From Hymenobacter rigui (GTDB lineage Bacteria > Bacteroidota > Bacteroidia > Cytophagales > Hymenobacteraceae): a DNA stretch of 64,000 bases. The stretch is taken from assembly GCF_003944715.1 (NCBI RefSeq), contig NZ_RWIT01000001.1, forward strand, positions 248,001 to 312,000. Reading direction: 5' to 3'. The notes below the pieces were generated by a model. It did not search any database, was not told the DNA's origin, and saw only the letters and a program-made list of their open reading frames with translations. Below, piece after piece: positions 35,301-42,443 of this stretch. Position 1 is the first letter of the stretch. Every line of letters starts with the position of its first letter. The translations under genes were made by a program, and so were the position numbers.

Positions 35301-35412
35301 GCAGGCGGGTAAAACCGTTATTTCGGCCAGCACGGCGGCGTTGCGCCACGAGTGGACCAACGGTCCGGTAAACCGCATTATCGGCTTCGGCCACCCCGAA
35401 ACCGCGCATTAA
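32386..35412 (+). CDS. purL: Phosphoribosylformylglycinamidine synthase, PurS-PurL fusion
   Basis: The product is 1008 aa. It converts FGAR, ATP and glutamine-derived ammonia to FGAM. An in-frame stop at 32368 and lack of ATG make TTG (32386) the start. Residues 1-210 are PurS-like (TIQLLLKPGQHDGEGQRVAE). The linker motif is IIAQTWSEHCKHKEF. The ATP/FGAR catalytic half follows: WKVETHNSPSAIDPYGGAITG, RRIFEGVRKGIEDGGNKSGVP and a second AIRS repeat (GDGNFWSVNDNFCVPDSVY, LTSGKDSMKNDF, HDLSDGGLAVALAEA). The length is intermediate between small PurL (about 740) and the PurS-PurL-PurQ single chain (about 1300). PurQ is the next gene, so ammonia must pass between two chains. Confidence 0.93.
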   Translation: MESPQRTIQLLLKPGQHDGEGQRVAEAAQRHLGLHTGRVQSTALYTVRYPLTDQQLRDFATHCLQDPVLHEVALDEFRHGAHYQSYILVAKLPGVTDDEGISAQNALGDFLNEPLDTHTQHIFSKRLYFLEEALPESSLRQLAQELLGNKLINRFEVGPIAQIRDYTPRPGGGAESVTETVGLVGLSDEALLKLSKDNLYALNLEEMRAVRDHYTSIREERQAAGLPQDPTDCELEIIAQTWSEHCKHKEFSALIKYKDADTGEEFEVDSLFKTYIKDATAEVDRQLRANGNDWLIKVFSDNAGAVRINPESLFVWKVETHNSPSAIDPYGGAITGILGNNRDPLATGIGGARLLFNTNVLCFGNPEFNGTLLSNQLHPRRIFEGVRKGIEDGGNKSGVPTVNGSIVFDDRYAGKPLVYCGTGAVMPMQLAGLDSWEKKIDPQDRIIMAGGRVGKDGIHGATFSSIELDETSPATAVQIGSPITQKLAMDFLLLATRRGLIKCSTDNGAGGLSSSIGELATISGGAVVELERVPLKYPGLRPWEIFVSESQERFSLAVEPAKLDELLVLGREMEVELTDIGYFTADGYLDVRFAGEPVAHLDMHFLHDGVPRKVLEAEWSKPTAQEPALAPATDYTDALTRLLGSLNICSRESVIRQYDHEVKGRTIIKPLMGATGQAPQDAAVVRFNFESWEGVAVSNGILPRFGDLDAYHMSAGAFDEAVRQIVAVGGKLPNLSYGDGNFWSVNDNFCVPDSVYDPVGNPDGKHKLAKLVRMCQALRDATAAYCIPLTSGKDSMKNDFKADGVKISVPPTVLYSMTAKLDDVRRTITSDFKQAEDVVYLLGETYDELGGSEFYHLFGELGANVPQVRFEQAKALYILMGEANDQGLIQSCHDLSDGGLAVALAEATFGHGFGAEVELPKGLPVHVQLFSESHSRFVATVAPEDVVAFEQHFGGRATRLGWVTQNGQLTVRQAGKTVISASTAALRHEWTNGPVNRIIGFGHPETAH

Positions 35413-35414
35413 TC

Positions 35415-36899
35415 ATGGAACAGACTCCCCAACTGCCGGACCAGCACACGCCCCCGCGCCCCCAGCACGACGACCCCGGCCACGAAGTGGTAACCCGGGA
35501 AGGCGAAATCGTGCTGCCCGGCTTCAAAAGCGTAGACCCCGGCCACGAATCCAGTGAACCGTTGAAAAAAGCGGAAGCGGCCCAACAACCAACAACTAAC
35601 AACCAACAACCAGTAAAGGCGCTTATCCTGACCGGTTTTGGTATCAACTGCGAGGAGGAATTTGCCGCCGCCTACCGGCTGGTAGGGGCTGAGGCCACCA
35701 TCGTGCACCTGAACCAGGTGCTGCACGGCCACGTGAGCATCCATGACTTCGACATCCTGAACTTCCCCGGCGGCTTCTCCTTCGGCGACGACCTGGGCTC
35801 GGGCGTGGTGCTGGCCAACAAGCTGCGCTACCGCCGCAACGCCGAAGGCCGCACGCTGCTCGACGATATCAAGGAGTTTGTGGCCGGCGGCAAGCACGTG
35901 CTGGGCATCTGCAACGGCTTCCAGGTGCTGGTGAAGCTGGGCCTGCTGCCCGACCTGAGCGGCACCGTCACGCCCGAAGTAACCCTCACGCACAACGCCT
36001 CGGGCCGCTACGAGGACCGCTGGGTGAAGCTGACCGTCAACCCCCGCGCCACCACGCCGTTCCTGAAGGGCCTCACCACGCTGGAAGTGCCCGTGCGCCA
36101 CGGCGAAGGCCGCCTCATCATCCAGGACGAGGCCACCCGCGCCGCCATTGAGGCCCGCGGCCTGAACTGCCTCACCTACGCCGACTTCGACGGTGGCCCC
36201 ACCGACGTGTACCCCTTCAACCCCAACGGCGCCGACCTCAACTGCGCCGGCCTGACCGATACCACCGGCCGCGTATTCGGCCTGATGCCCCACCCCGAGG
36301 CCTTCCTCTCGCTCTACAACCACCCCGACTGGGCCCGCCGCAAGCGTGCCACCCCCGGCCTGAGTGAGGAGGGCGACGGGGCGTGGCTGTTCCGCAACAT
36401 TGTGGAGCATGTGGCGTCGTTGCCTCACCCCCCGGCCCCCTCTCCAGGGGGAGAGGGGGAGCCTGACGTTGAGCAAGTAAGGAAAGATGAGCAGCAGGAA
36501 GCCGGGAATTGGCCACGACTGACGGCGGACAAGACTCTGTGGTACGAACGTTTGAAGCCATTTAGCGGACAGATGCGCCGCGAGCCTACTCCGGCCGAAG
36601 ATGTGTTATGGCAGGCTCTGCGTAACCGGCAGCTGGACGACGCTAAGTTCCGTCGGCAGCACGCCATTGGTAAGTTCATTGTGGATTTCATCTGTACCCA
36701 GCACAACCTGATTGTGGAAGTGGATGGTGAAGTACACGATGAAGCAGGACAAGCCGAGTACGACTCCGGCCGCACCTATGAACTGGAAGGGGTAGGCTAC
36801 CATGTGCTCCGTTTCACCAATGGACAGGTACTGCACCAACTGCCTACCGTGCTGCAAAAAATAAGTGCTGCTCTACTCCAATACTCTGTAAAGAATTAA
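35415..36899 (+). CDS. purQ: PurQ glutaminase fused to a DUF559 endonuclease-like domain
   Basis: The product is 494 aa. Residues 68-335 are PurQ: VKALILTGFGINCEEEFAAA, NFPGGFSFGDDLGSG, VLGICNGFQVLVKLGLL (nucleophile Cys) and GLMPHPEAF (His/Glu). It supplies ammonia to PurL, whose stop is 2 bases before this ATG. The PurQ part ends at LFRNIVEHVAS. Translation then continues through a palindromic repeat (LPHPPAPSPGGEGEPD) into a DUF559 domain: YERLKPFSGQMRREPTPAEDVLW, FRRQHAIGKFIVDFICTQHNLIVEVDGEVHD, RTYELEGVGYHVLRFTN. DUF559 is Vsr/PD-(D/E)XK-like. Residues 1-67 are a non-conserved extension with CAACAAC repeats. An internal ATG (36573) might make DUF559 alone. Confidence 0.88.
   Translation: MEQTPQLPDQHTPPRPQHDDPGHEVVTREGEIVLPGFKSVDPGHESSEPLKKAEAAQQPTTNNQQPVKALILTGFGINCEEEFAAAYRLVGAEATIVHLNQVLHGHVSIHDFDILNFPGGFSFGDDLGSGVVLANKLRYRRNAEGRTLLDDIKEFVAGGKHVLGICNGFQVLVKLGLLPDLSGTVTPEVTLTHNASGRYEDRWVKLTVNPRATTPFLKGLTTLEVPVRHGEGRLIIQDEATRAAIEARGLNCLTYADFDGGPTDVYPFNPNGADLNCAGLTDTTGRVFGLMPHPEAFLSLYNHPDWARRKRATPGLSEEGDGAWLFRNIVEHVASLPHPPAPSPGGEGEPDVEQVRKDEQQEAGNWPRLTADKTLWYERLKPFSGQMRREPTPAEDVLWQALRNRQLDDAKFRRQHAIGKFIVDFICTQHNLIVEVDGEVHDEAGQAEYDSGRTYELEGVGYHVLRFTNGQVLHQLPTVLQKISAALLQYSVKN
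35583..35613 (+). repeat. 7-nt phased array inside purQ
   Basis: Four perfect-phase heptamers CAACAAC, CAACAAC, TAACAAC, CAACAAC are followed by CAG. They encode the QQPTTNNQQP stretch just before the PurQ core. The same heptamer is used in purM (43313-43354). Confidence 0.75.
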
Positions 36900-36949
36900 G
36901 GACGCCTGGCGCCCCCTCTCCCCCTGGAGAGGGGGCCGGGGGGTGAGGC
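36422..36949 (+). mobile_element. DUF559 unit bounded by 42-bp inverted repeats
   Basis: The left end (36422-36463, beginning GCCTCACCCCCCGGCC) and the right end (36908-36949, ending GGCCGGGGGGTGAGGC) are inverse copies with 41 of 42 bases identical. Each repeat is itself palindromic (CCCCCTCTCC...GGAGAGGGGG). The 528-bp unit contains only the DUF559 coding region and has inserted at the 3' end of purQ, removing its stop codon. No target-site duplication was found. Confidence 0.65.
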
Positions 36950-36983
36950 ACTTCGCCCGCACGACCTGATAAACTCACGCTGC

Positions 36984-37913
36984 ATGAACACCCTCAACCA
37001 CTTCGAAACGCCCCAGCTCGAACTCCTGCACCGTGGCAAAGTTCGTGACTCGTTCCGCGCCCCGTCGGGTGAGCGGCTGATTGTGGTTACCGACCGCCTG
37101 TCGGCCTTCGACTCGGTGCTGGAAACGCCCGTGGCGCACAAAGGGGCCGTGCTCAACGGGCTGGCGGCGTTCTGGTTCGACAAAACCCGGCACATCATCC
37201 CCAACCACGTCATCAGCCTGCCCGACCCCAACGTGACGCTGGCCCAGGAGGCCGAGCCCATCCGGGTGGAAATGGTGGTGCGCCACTACCTCACCGGCTC
37301 CATGTGGCGTGGCTACCAGCAGGGCCAGCGCAGCTTCTCGGGCGTAACCGTTCCCGACGGCCTGACCAAGCACCAACAGTTTCCCGAGTCCATCGTGACG
37401 CCCACCACCAAGGAGGAATCGGACCGGGAGATTACGCCCGAGAACCTGGTGGCCGAAGGCTGGGTGACGCAGGAGCTGTACGAGCAGATGCGGGTGAAGG
37501 CCTTGGAGCTGTTCAACTTTGCCTCCCGGTGGATGGCCGAGCGCGGCATCATTCTGGTGGATACCAAGTACGAGTTCGGGCTGCGCAACGGGGAGCTGCT
37601 GCTGATTGACGAAATTCACACGCCCGACTCGTCGCGCTTCTGGAGCGCCGACGACTATGCCCGCAACCCCGAGGCCGCCGAGCAGATGGATAAGGAGTAC
37701 GTGCGCCAGTGGCTGATTGCCCACAAGCAGGACGGCCAGTACCCCCGCGCCCTCACGCCCGAAGTTTCGGCCGAGGCCACCCGCCGCTACCTCGATATCT
37801 ACGAGCGTATCACCGGCGCCCCGCTGCCCGCTGCATCTTCTAACGACGACGATATGCAGGCCCGCATGGTGCGCAACCTGGTGCACGCCGGTATCATCCA
37901 AGACGCCAAGTAG
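36984..37913 (+). CDS. purC: Phosphoribosylaminoimidazole-succinocarboxamide synthase
   Basis: The product is 309 aa. It joins CAIR and aspartate with ATP to form SAICAR. LELLHRGKVRDSFRAPSGERLIVVTDRLSAFDSVL is the family N-terminus, followed by PIRVEMVVRHYLTGSMWRGYQ. The ATP-site segment is GIILVDTKYEFGLRNGELLLIDEIHTPDSSRFW. The length fits the SAICAR-synthase-only form. It starts 34 bases after the right repeat of the DUF559 unit and ends 1 base before the next ATG, so the two following genes are tightly coupled. Confidence 0.95.
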   Translation: MNTLNHFETPQLELLHRGKVRDSFRAPSGERLIVVTDRLSAFDSVLETPVAHKGAVLNGLAAFWFDKTRHIIPNHVISLPDPNVTLAQEAEPIRVEMVVRHYLTGSMWRGYQQGQRSFSGVTVPDGLTKHQQFPESIVTPTTKEESDREITPENLVAEGWVTQELYEQMRVKALELFNFASRWMAERGIILVDTKYEFGLRNGELLLIDEIHTPDSSRFWSADDYARNPEAAEQMDKEYVRQWLIAHKQDGQYPRALTPEVSAEATRRYLDIYERITGAPLPAASSNDDDMQARMVRNLVHAGIIQDAK

Positions 37914-37914
37914 C

Positions 37915-38298
37915 ATGGAGTCCTCGCAGGCAAAAAAGCTGGTAACCGACTACATCGAAGCGTACAATGCCTTCGACGTAGCGGGTATGCTGCGCCATTT
38001 GCACGAGGAGGTGGTGTTTCGCAATATTTCCGGCGGGGAAGTAAATCTGACCACCACGGGCAAGGAGAGCTTCCGCCAGCAGGCCGAGCAAGCCAAATCG
38101 TATTTTTCGCAGCGCGAGCAGCGCATCACTGATTGGCAGTTCGCCGACAACCGCGCCGACGTACGCATCGACTACTTGGCCGTGGCGGCGGTGGATTTTC
38201 CCAACAGCCTGAAAGCGGGCGACGCGCTGCAGCTGCAGGGTAGGTCGGTATTTCAGTTTGCGGAGGACCGGATCATTTCCATTGACGACATTAGCTAA
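37915..38298 (+). CDS. NTF2/SnoaL-like protein
   Basis: The product is 127 aa, starting one base after the purC stop. The pattern AKKLVTDYIEAYNAFDVAGMLRHLHEEVVFRNISGGEVN, then GKESFRQQAEQAKSYF and LQGRSVFQFAEDRIISIDDIS is the cone-shaped NTF2-like fold. It is the kind used by SnoaL-type isomerases and many small binding proteins. There is no signal peptide. Its place inside the pur operon is probably incidental, since no purine step is known to need it. The substrate is unknown. Confidence 0.75.
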   Translation: MESSQAKKLVTDYIEAYNAFDVAGMLRHLHEEVVFRNISGGEVNLTTTGKESFRQQAEQAKSYFSQREQRITDWQFADNRADVRIDYLAVAAVDFPNSLKAGDALQLQGRSVFQFAEDRIISIDDIS

Positions 38299-38347
38299 AA
38301 CCACTCTGCCCGCCTCCGCAACCGCTTTTTCGCCCGTACTTCGCCCA

Positions 38348-38902
38348 ATGTCCGAACCCTGCACCATTCGTCGCCTCCAGCCCCAGGATGCCCCGGCTTA
38401 CCGGCGGCTTCGGCTGGCCTGCCTGGCCGAATACCCGGCCAGCTTCGGGTCGTCGGCCGAGGAAGAGGAGCGGGTGGGAGAGTTGCCGTTTGAGCAGCAC
38501 ATTCGGGCCGGTAACCCGGAGGCGTTTGTGCTGGGCGCGTTTGCCGCCGACGAACTAGTGGGCATGTGTGGTTTTGTGCGGGCGTCGCGCCAGAAAGTGC
38601 AGCACCAGGGCGAAATCCGGCAGGTGTGCGTGGCCCCGACCTACGCGGGTCACGGCCTGGGGCGCCGGCTGATGCAGGCCACGCTGGAAGCCGCCTTTGC
38701 GCTGCCCGGCCTCGAGCAGATTTCCTTGGGCGTGGTAGCCGGTAACACGGCCGCCACGCGCCTTTATCAAGGCCTGGGGTTCGTGGAATACGGCTACCAG
38801 CGCCAGTTTCTGAAACTCGGCTCCGACTATTACGACCATCGGCTGATGGTTTTGTTTCGCTCCGATTTTATTGCTTCTACCGTTCATGAGCACCAGCAAT
38901 AA
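38348..38902 (+). CDS. GNAT-family N-acetyltransferase
   Basis: The product is 184 aa. TIRRLQPQDAPAYRRLRLACLAEYPASFGSSAEEE is the N-terminal strand-helix. IRQVCVAPTYAGHGLGRRLMQATLEAAF contains the acetyl-CoA pyrophosphate loop (R/Q-x-x-G-x-G/A). ISLGVVAGNTAATRLYQGLGFVEYGYQRQFLK is motif B. It acetylates an unknown amine or protein N-terminus. Its 3' end overlaps the purD start by 17 bases, suggesting translational coupling within the purine operon. Confidence 0.85.
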   Translation: MSEPCTIRRLQPQDAPAYRRLRLACLAEYPASFGSSAEEEERVGELPFEQHIRAGNPEAFVLGAFAADELVGMCGFVRASRQKVQHQGEIRQVCVAPTYAGHGLGRRLMQATLEAAFALPGLEQISLGVVAGNTAATRLYQGLGFVEYGYQRQFLKLGSDYYDHRLMVLFRSDFIASTVHEHQQ

Positions 38903-40172
38903 CCCTATCGTACTCCTCGGCAGCGGGGCCCGGGAACACGCCATGGCGTGGAAACTGACCCGCGACGGCGCCACCGTGCACGTATTGCCCGGCAACGCCG
39001 GCATCCCCAACAGTCACCCCGAAATCAGCGCTACCGATTTCCCGGCCATTCAGGCTTTCTGCCAGGAGCACGGCGTGAAGCTGGTGGTAGTAGGCCCCGA
39101 AGCCCCGCTGGCGGCGGGCGTTACCGACTTCTTCCATGGCTCCGACATCCGGGTGTTCGGGCCGGGGCGGGCGGGCGCTACACTGGAAAGCTCTAAGGTG
39201 TGGAGCAAAGACTTCATGCGCCGCCACGGCGTGGCCACGGCCCAGGCCTGGCCTTTCCGCAGCGACAAGCTGGACGCCGCCCGCGCCAAAGCTACCGAGC
39301 TCAGTGGGCAGGTAGTGGTGAAGTTCGACGGGCTGGCCGCCGGCAAGGGCGTGTACGTGTGCTCCTCGGTAGCGGAAGCCCACGCCGCCCTCGACGACCT
39401 GGCCCGCCTGCACAGCGGCTGGTTTAGCTTCCTGCTCGAAGAAAAGCTCACCGGCCCCGAAATCAGCATCATCGGCATCACCGACGGCAACCGCATCCGG
39501 CTGCTCAGCCCTTCCCAGGACCACAAGCAGCTGCTGGCCGGCGACCAGGGCCCCAACACCGGCGGCATGGGCGCCTACTGCCCCGTACCCTTCTGCGACG
39601 ACAACGTACTGGCCGCCATCCGCACCGATATTGTGGACCCCACCCTGCGCGGCCTGCAAAACGAGCAGTTCGACTTCAACGGCTTCCTGTACTTCGGCAT
39701 CATGCTCACGCCCCAGGGCCCCAAGCTGCTCGAGTACAACACCCGCCTCGGCGACCCCGAAGCCGAAGTGCTGCTGCCCGCCCTGGAAAGCAGCCTGCTG
39801 GAGCTGATTGAAGCCACCCTCGACGGCACGCTGCAGCAAACGGTGGTGCGCCAGCGGCGCGGCCATTACGTGGGCGTGGTGCTGGCCTCGGGCGGCTACC
39901 CGGCCGCCAGCTTCCCCACCGGCTTCCCCATCACCGGCCTCGATCAGCTGCATCCCAGCATCCTGGCCTTCCACGGGGCCACCAAGCGCACCGAAACCGG
40001 CGAGCTGGTGACCAACGGCGGCCGGGTGCTGGTGCTGGTGGGCCACGGCGAGGAGCTGGAGGACGCCGTGCAGCACGTGTACCGCGAAGCAGAAAAAGTG
40101 AATTTCCAGGATGTGTACATCCGCACCGACATCGGCCAGCGGCCGGAACCGACCCTTGCAGGAAACTGGTAA
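38886..40172 (+). CDS. purD: Phosphoribosylamine-glycine ligase
   Basis: The product is 428 aa. It forms GAR from phosphoribosylamine, glycine and ATP. The ATG at 38886 (MSTSNNPIVLLGSGAREHAMAW) gives the N-terminal GxGxREH loop. ATP-grasp motifs are VVVKFDGLAAGKGVYVC, FLLEEKLTGPEISIIGITDG, DQGPNTGGMGAYCPVPF and FLYFGIMLTPQGPKLLEYNTRLGDPEAEVLLP. The C-terminal domain ends EAEKVNFQDVYIRTDIGQR. It overlaps the upstream GNAT gene and the downstream purN start (17 bases each), so the three are translated as a coupled set. Confidence 0.95.
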   Translation: MSTSNNPIVLLGSGAREHAMAWKLTRDGATVHVLPGNAGIPNSHPEISATDFPAIQAFCQEHGVKLVVVGPEAPLAAGVTDFFHGSDIRVFGPGRAGATLESSKVWSKDFMRRHGVATAQAWPFRSDKLDAARAKATELSGQVVVKFDGLAAGKGVYVCSSVAEAHAALDDLARLHSGWFSFLLEEKLTGPEISIIGITDGNRIRLLSPSQDHKQLLAGDQGPNTGGMGAYCPVPFCDDNVLAAIRTDIVDPTLRGLQNEQFDFNGFLYFGIMLTPQGPKLLEYNTRLGDPEAEVLLPALESSLLELIEATLDGTLQQTVVRQRRGHYVGVVLASGGYPAASFPTGFPITGLDQLHPSILAFHGATKRTETGELVTNGGRVLVLVGHGEELEDAVQHVYREAEKVNFQDVYIRTDIGQRPEPTLAGNW

Positions 40173-40869
40173 CCATAGCACCCGCAAAGCGCGCCTGGCC
40201 ATTCTGCTGTCGGGCCGGGGCTCCAACATGGTGGCCCTGGTAAACGCCGTGCAACACGGCGTGCTGCAGGAGCTGGCCGAAGTAGCCGTGGTGTTCAGCA
40301 ACGTGCCCGACGCACCCGGACTAGCCACGGCCGCCGGGCTGGGCTGCCCCACCGCCAGCCGCAGCAGCCAGGGCCGCAAGCGGGCCGAGTTTGACGCCGA
40401 GGTAGTGGAGGTGCTGCGCCAGTACCAGCCCGATTACGTGGTGCTGGCCGGCTACATGCGGATTCTGTCGCCCACGTTCATCCGGGCGTTTGTGGGACGC
40501 ATCCTCAACATTCACCCCGCCGACACGCACCAGCACCAGGGCCTGCACGCCTACGAGTGGGCCTTCGAGAACCGCCTGCCCGAAACCAAAATCACGGTGC
40601 ATCTGGTGGACGAAGGCCTCGACACCGGCCCCATCCTGGCCCAGCACCCGGTTGACCTGCGCGGGGCCGATACCTTGGCCGAAGTAGAGCGCCGCGGCTT
40701 GGCCGTGGAGCACCGCGTGTACGCCGACACCCTGGCGCAGCTCATCAAGCAGCAACTGGCCCCAACAGCAGTTCCCCAAGCAGCTGCTTCACCCGTTCAT
40801 TCAACGCCATTGTCGTCTGGCTCCCCCTCTCTGCCGGAGAGGGGGCCGGGGGGTGAGGCGAATCGTTAG
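40156..40869 (+). CDS. purN: Phosphoribosylglycinamide formyltransferase
   Basis: The product is about 237 aa. It formylates GAR with 10-formyl-THF. RLAILLSGRGSNMVALVNAV begins the core. The active-site segment YVVLAGYMRILSPTFIRAF, ILNIHPADTHQHQGLHAYEWAFE and HLVDEGLDTGPILAQHPV supplies the conserved Asn, His and Asp. No ATG precedes the core in frame, so the start is probably TTG at 40156, overlapping purD by 17 bases. After about residue 205 the sequence is unconserved; residues 222-235 (SGSPSLPERGPGGEA) are encoded by a copy of the REP element that flanks the DUF559 unit. Confidence 0.9.
   Translation: MQETGNHSTRKARLAILLSGRGSNMVALVNAVQHGVLQELAEVAVVFSNVPDAPGLATAAGLGCPTASRSSQGRKRAEFDAEVVEVLRQYQPDYVVLAGYMRILSPTFIRAFVGRILNIHPADTHQHQGLHAYEWAFENRLPETKITVHLVDEGLDTGPILAQHPVDLRGADTLAEVERRGLAVEHRVYADTLAQLIKQQLAPTAVPQAAASPVHSTPLSSGSPSLPERGPGGEANR
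40819..40859 (+). repeat. Third copy of the DUF559-flanking palindrome, at the end of purN
   Basis: This 41-base copy runs in the same orientation as the repeat at 36908-36949. Only the hairpin loop and one arm base differ (GGCTCCCCCTCTC...GAGAGGGGGCC, then GGGGGGTGAGGC). It is translated as part of the PurN tail. No DUF559 gene is adjacent. Confidence 0.8.
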
Positions 40870-40913
40870 AACATCACCACCCCACCCACCACCCCCAGCG
40901 GCCTGCCAACGGG

Positions 40914-40934
40914 CAGCTGACAACTGACAACTCA
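40914..40934 (+). repeat. Short 7-nt phased array before purF
   Basis: CAGCTGA, CAACTGA and CAACTCA are in perfect 7-base phase and end two bases before the purF ATG. It is the smallest example of the phased-array class in this window. Confidence 0.5.
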
Positions 40935-40936
40935 AC

Positions 40937-42442
40937 ATGTGCGGAATAGTAGGTTTTTACGGTCCTGATGATGTTGCGCACGATATCGTGTTCGGCCTCA
41001 CCGCGCTCCAGCACCGCGGCCAGGACGCCGCCGGCATTGCTACCTTCGATGACAACTTCCACCTCTGCAAGGGCAACGGGCTCATCTCCGACGTGTTCCG
41101 CCCCAAGCAGCTCAAGAAGCTGAAGGGCAACATCGGCATCGGGCACGCCCGCTACACCACTCAGGGCTCTGGTGATGCCGAGCTGGCGCAGCCGTTTACC
41201 ACCAGCTACCCGTTTGGGCTGTCGATGGTGCACAACGGCAACGTCATCAACTTCCGCTCGGCCGCCAAGCGTCTGCATGAGAAGTACCACGTGCTGCCCA
41301 AAACCAGCAACGACCTGGAGCTCATCATGTACACCTTCGCCTCGGAGCTGCGCCTGAAAAACCTCGACAACCTCTCGGTTATCGACATTTTCGACGCCGT
41401 GGAGACGACGCAGGAGCTGGTGAAGGGGGCCTATGCCACCATCACCATCATTGCCGGCCACGGCCTGCTGGCCTTCAACGACCCGCTGGGCATCCGGCCG
41501 CTGGTGCTGGGCCGCCGCGAAACCGAGCGCGGCCCCGTCTTCGCCTTCGCCTCCGAGAGCACCTGCTTTGATTATCTGGGGTTTGAGTTTGTGGAAAACG
41601 TAGGCCCCGGCCAGGCGGTGTTCATCGATAAGGATTTCAAGGTGCACCACAAAAACCCGCAGGAGCAGCCGAAGAACTTCTGCGTGTTCGAGCACATCTA
41701 CTTCGCCCGCGAAGATTCCACCATCCACGGCCGCCTGGTGGCCCGCGAGCGGGTGCGCTTGGGCAAGATGCTGGCTAAGAAGGTCATCGAGTCGGGGATT
41801 CAGCCGGATATGGTGATTGACGTGCCGTCGTCGGGCTACTTTTCGGCATCGGGGCTGGCCGAGGCCATTGGCGTGCCCTACCGCCGGGCGTTGGTGAAGA
41901 ACAACCACATGGGCCGCTCCTTCATTGTAAGCAGCCAAGCCGGCCGCGAGGATATCGTCAAGAAAAAGCTCAACCCCATCCGCGAGTTTGTGGAAGGCAA
42001 AAAGGTGGCCGTGGTCGATGACAGCATCGTGCGTGGCACCACGTCGCGGCGCATCGTGCGCATTCTGCGCGAAGCCGGAGCCGCCGAGGTGTACTTCATC
42101 AGCAGCGCCCCACCCATCATTGCGCCCTGCATCTACGGCATCGATATGGCCATGAGCACCGAGCTGATTGCGGCCAACTACACCGAGGAAGAAATCTGCC
42201 GCTACATTGAGGCCGACAAGGTGATTTACCAGTCGGTGGAGGACTTGCAGGCGCTGTTTTCCGAGGAGAAAGGCCACGGCGGCAGCTGCTTCGCCTGCTT
42301 CACCGGCCAGTACCCGACAGGCGACGTGACCAAGTACCTGCGCCACATCCAGGAAGAACGCCAGAGCCACCGCACCGACAAAAAAGGCCCCGACGTCATT
42401 CCGTCCGTGAGTGCAAAAGCCCCCGAGCCGACTGAGCATTGA
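40937..42442 (+). CDS. purF: Amidophosphoribosyltransferase
   Basis: The product is 501 aa. It makes phosphoribosylamine from PRPP and glutamine, the committed purine step. MCGIVGFYGP puts the N-terminal nucleophile Cys after Met removal. GLTALQHRGQDAAGIAT and GIGHARYTTQGSGDAE belong to the Ntn glutaminase. The PRPP site is VAVVDDSIVRGTTSRRIVRIL. Four cysteines in the Bacillus-type positions (FCVFEHIYFARED, PCIYGIDM, SCFACFTGQYPTG) suggest a [4Fe-4S] cluster form that is sensitive to oxygen. There is no long propeptide. A 160-base phased inverted repeat separates it from purM. Confidence 0.95.
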   Translation: MCGIVGFYGPDDVAHDIVFGLTALQHRGQDAAGIATFDDNFHLCKGNGLISDVFRPKQLKKLKGNIGIGHARYTTQGSGDAELAQPFTTSYPFGLSMVHNGNVINFRSAAKRLHEKYHVLPKTSNDLELIMYTFASELRLKNLDNLSVIDIFDAVETTQELVKGAYATITIIAGHGLLAFNDPLGIRPLVLGRRETERGPVFAFASESTCFDYLGFEFVENVGPGQAVFIDKDFKVHHKNPQEQPKNFCVFEHIYFAREDSTIHGRLVARERVRLGKMLAKKVIESGIQPDMVIDVPSSGYFSASGLAEAIGVPYRRALVKNNHMGRSFIVSSQAGREDIVKKKLNPIREFVEGKKVAVVDDSIVRGTTSRRIVRILREAGAAEVYFISSAPPIIAPCIYGIDMAMSTELIAANYTEEEICRYIEADKVIYQSVEDLQALFSEEKGHGGSCFACFTGQYPTGDVTKYLRHIQEERQSHRTDKKGPDVIPSVSAKAPEPTEH

Positions 42443-42443
42443 T

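Noticed and set aside
36410..36960. Target-site duplication flanking the DUF559 unit.
   Set aside because: The bases on either side of the inverted repeats do not match, so transposition of a standard DDE type is not supported.
38877..40379. A 500-codon minus-strand frame opposite purD/purN.
   Set aside because: This is an antisense shadow of two conserved purine genes, with no recognisable motif.
40874..42439. A 521-codon minus-strand frame opposite purF.
   Set aside because: It mirrors purF codon positions in GC-rich DNA. The protein is a low-complexity His/Gly/Ala/Val mix with no domain, while the plus strand encodes an unmistakable enzyme.
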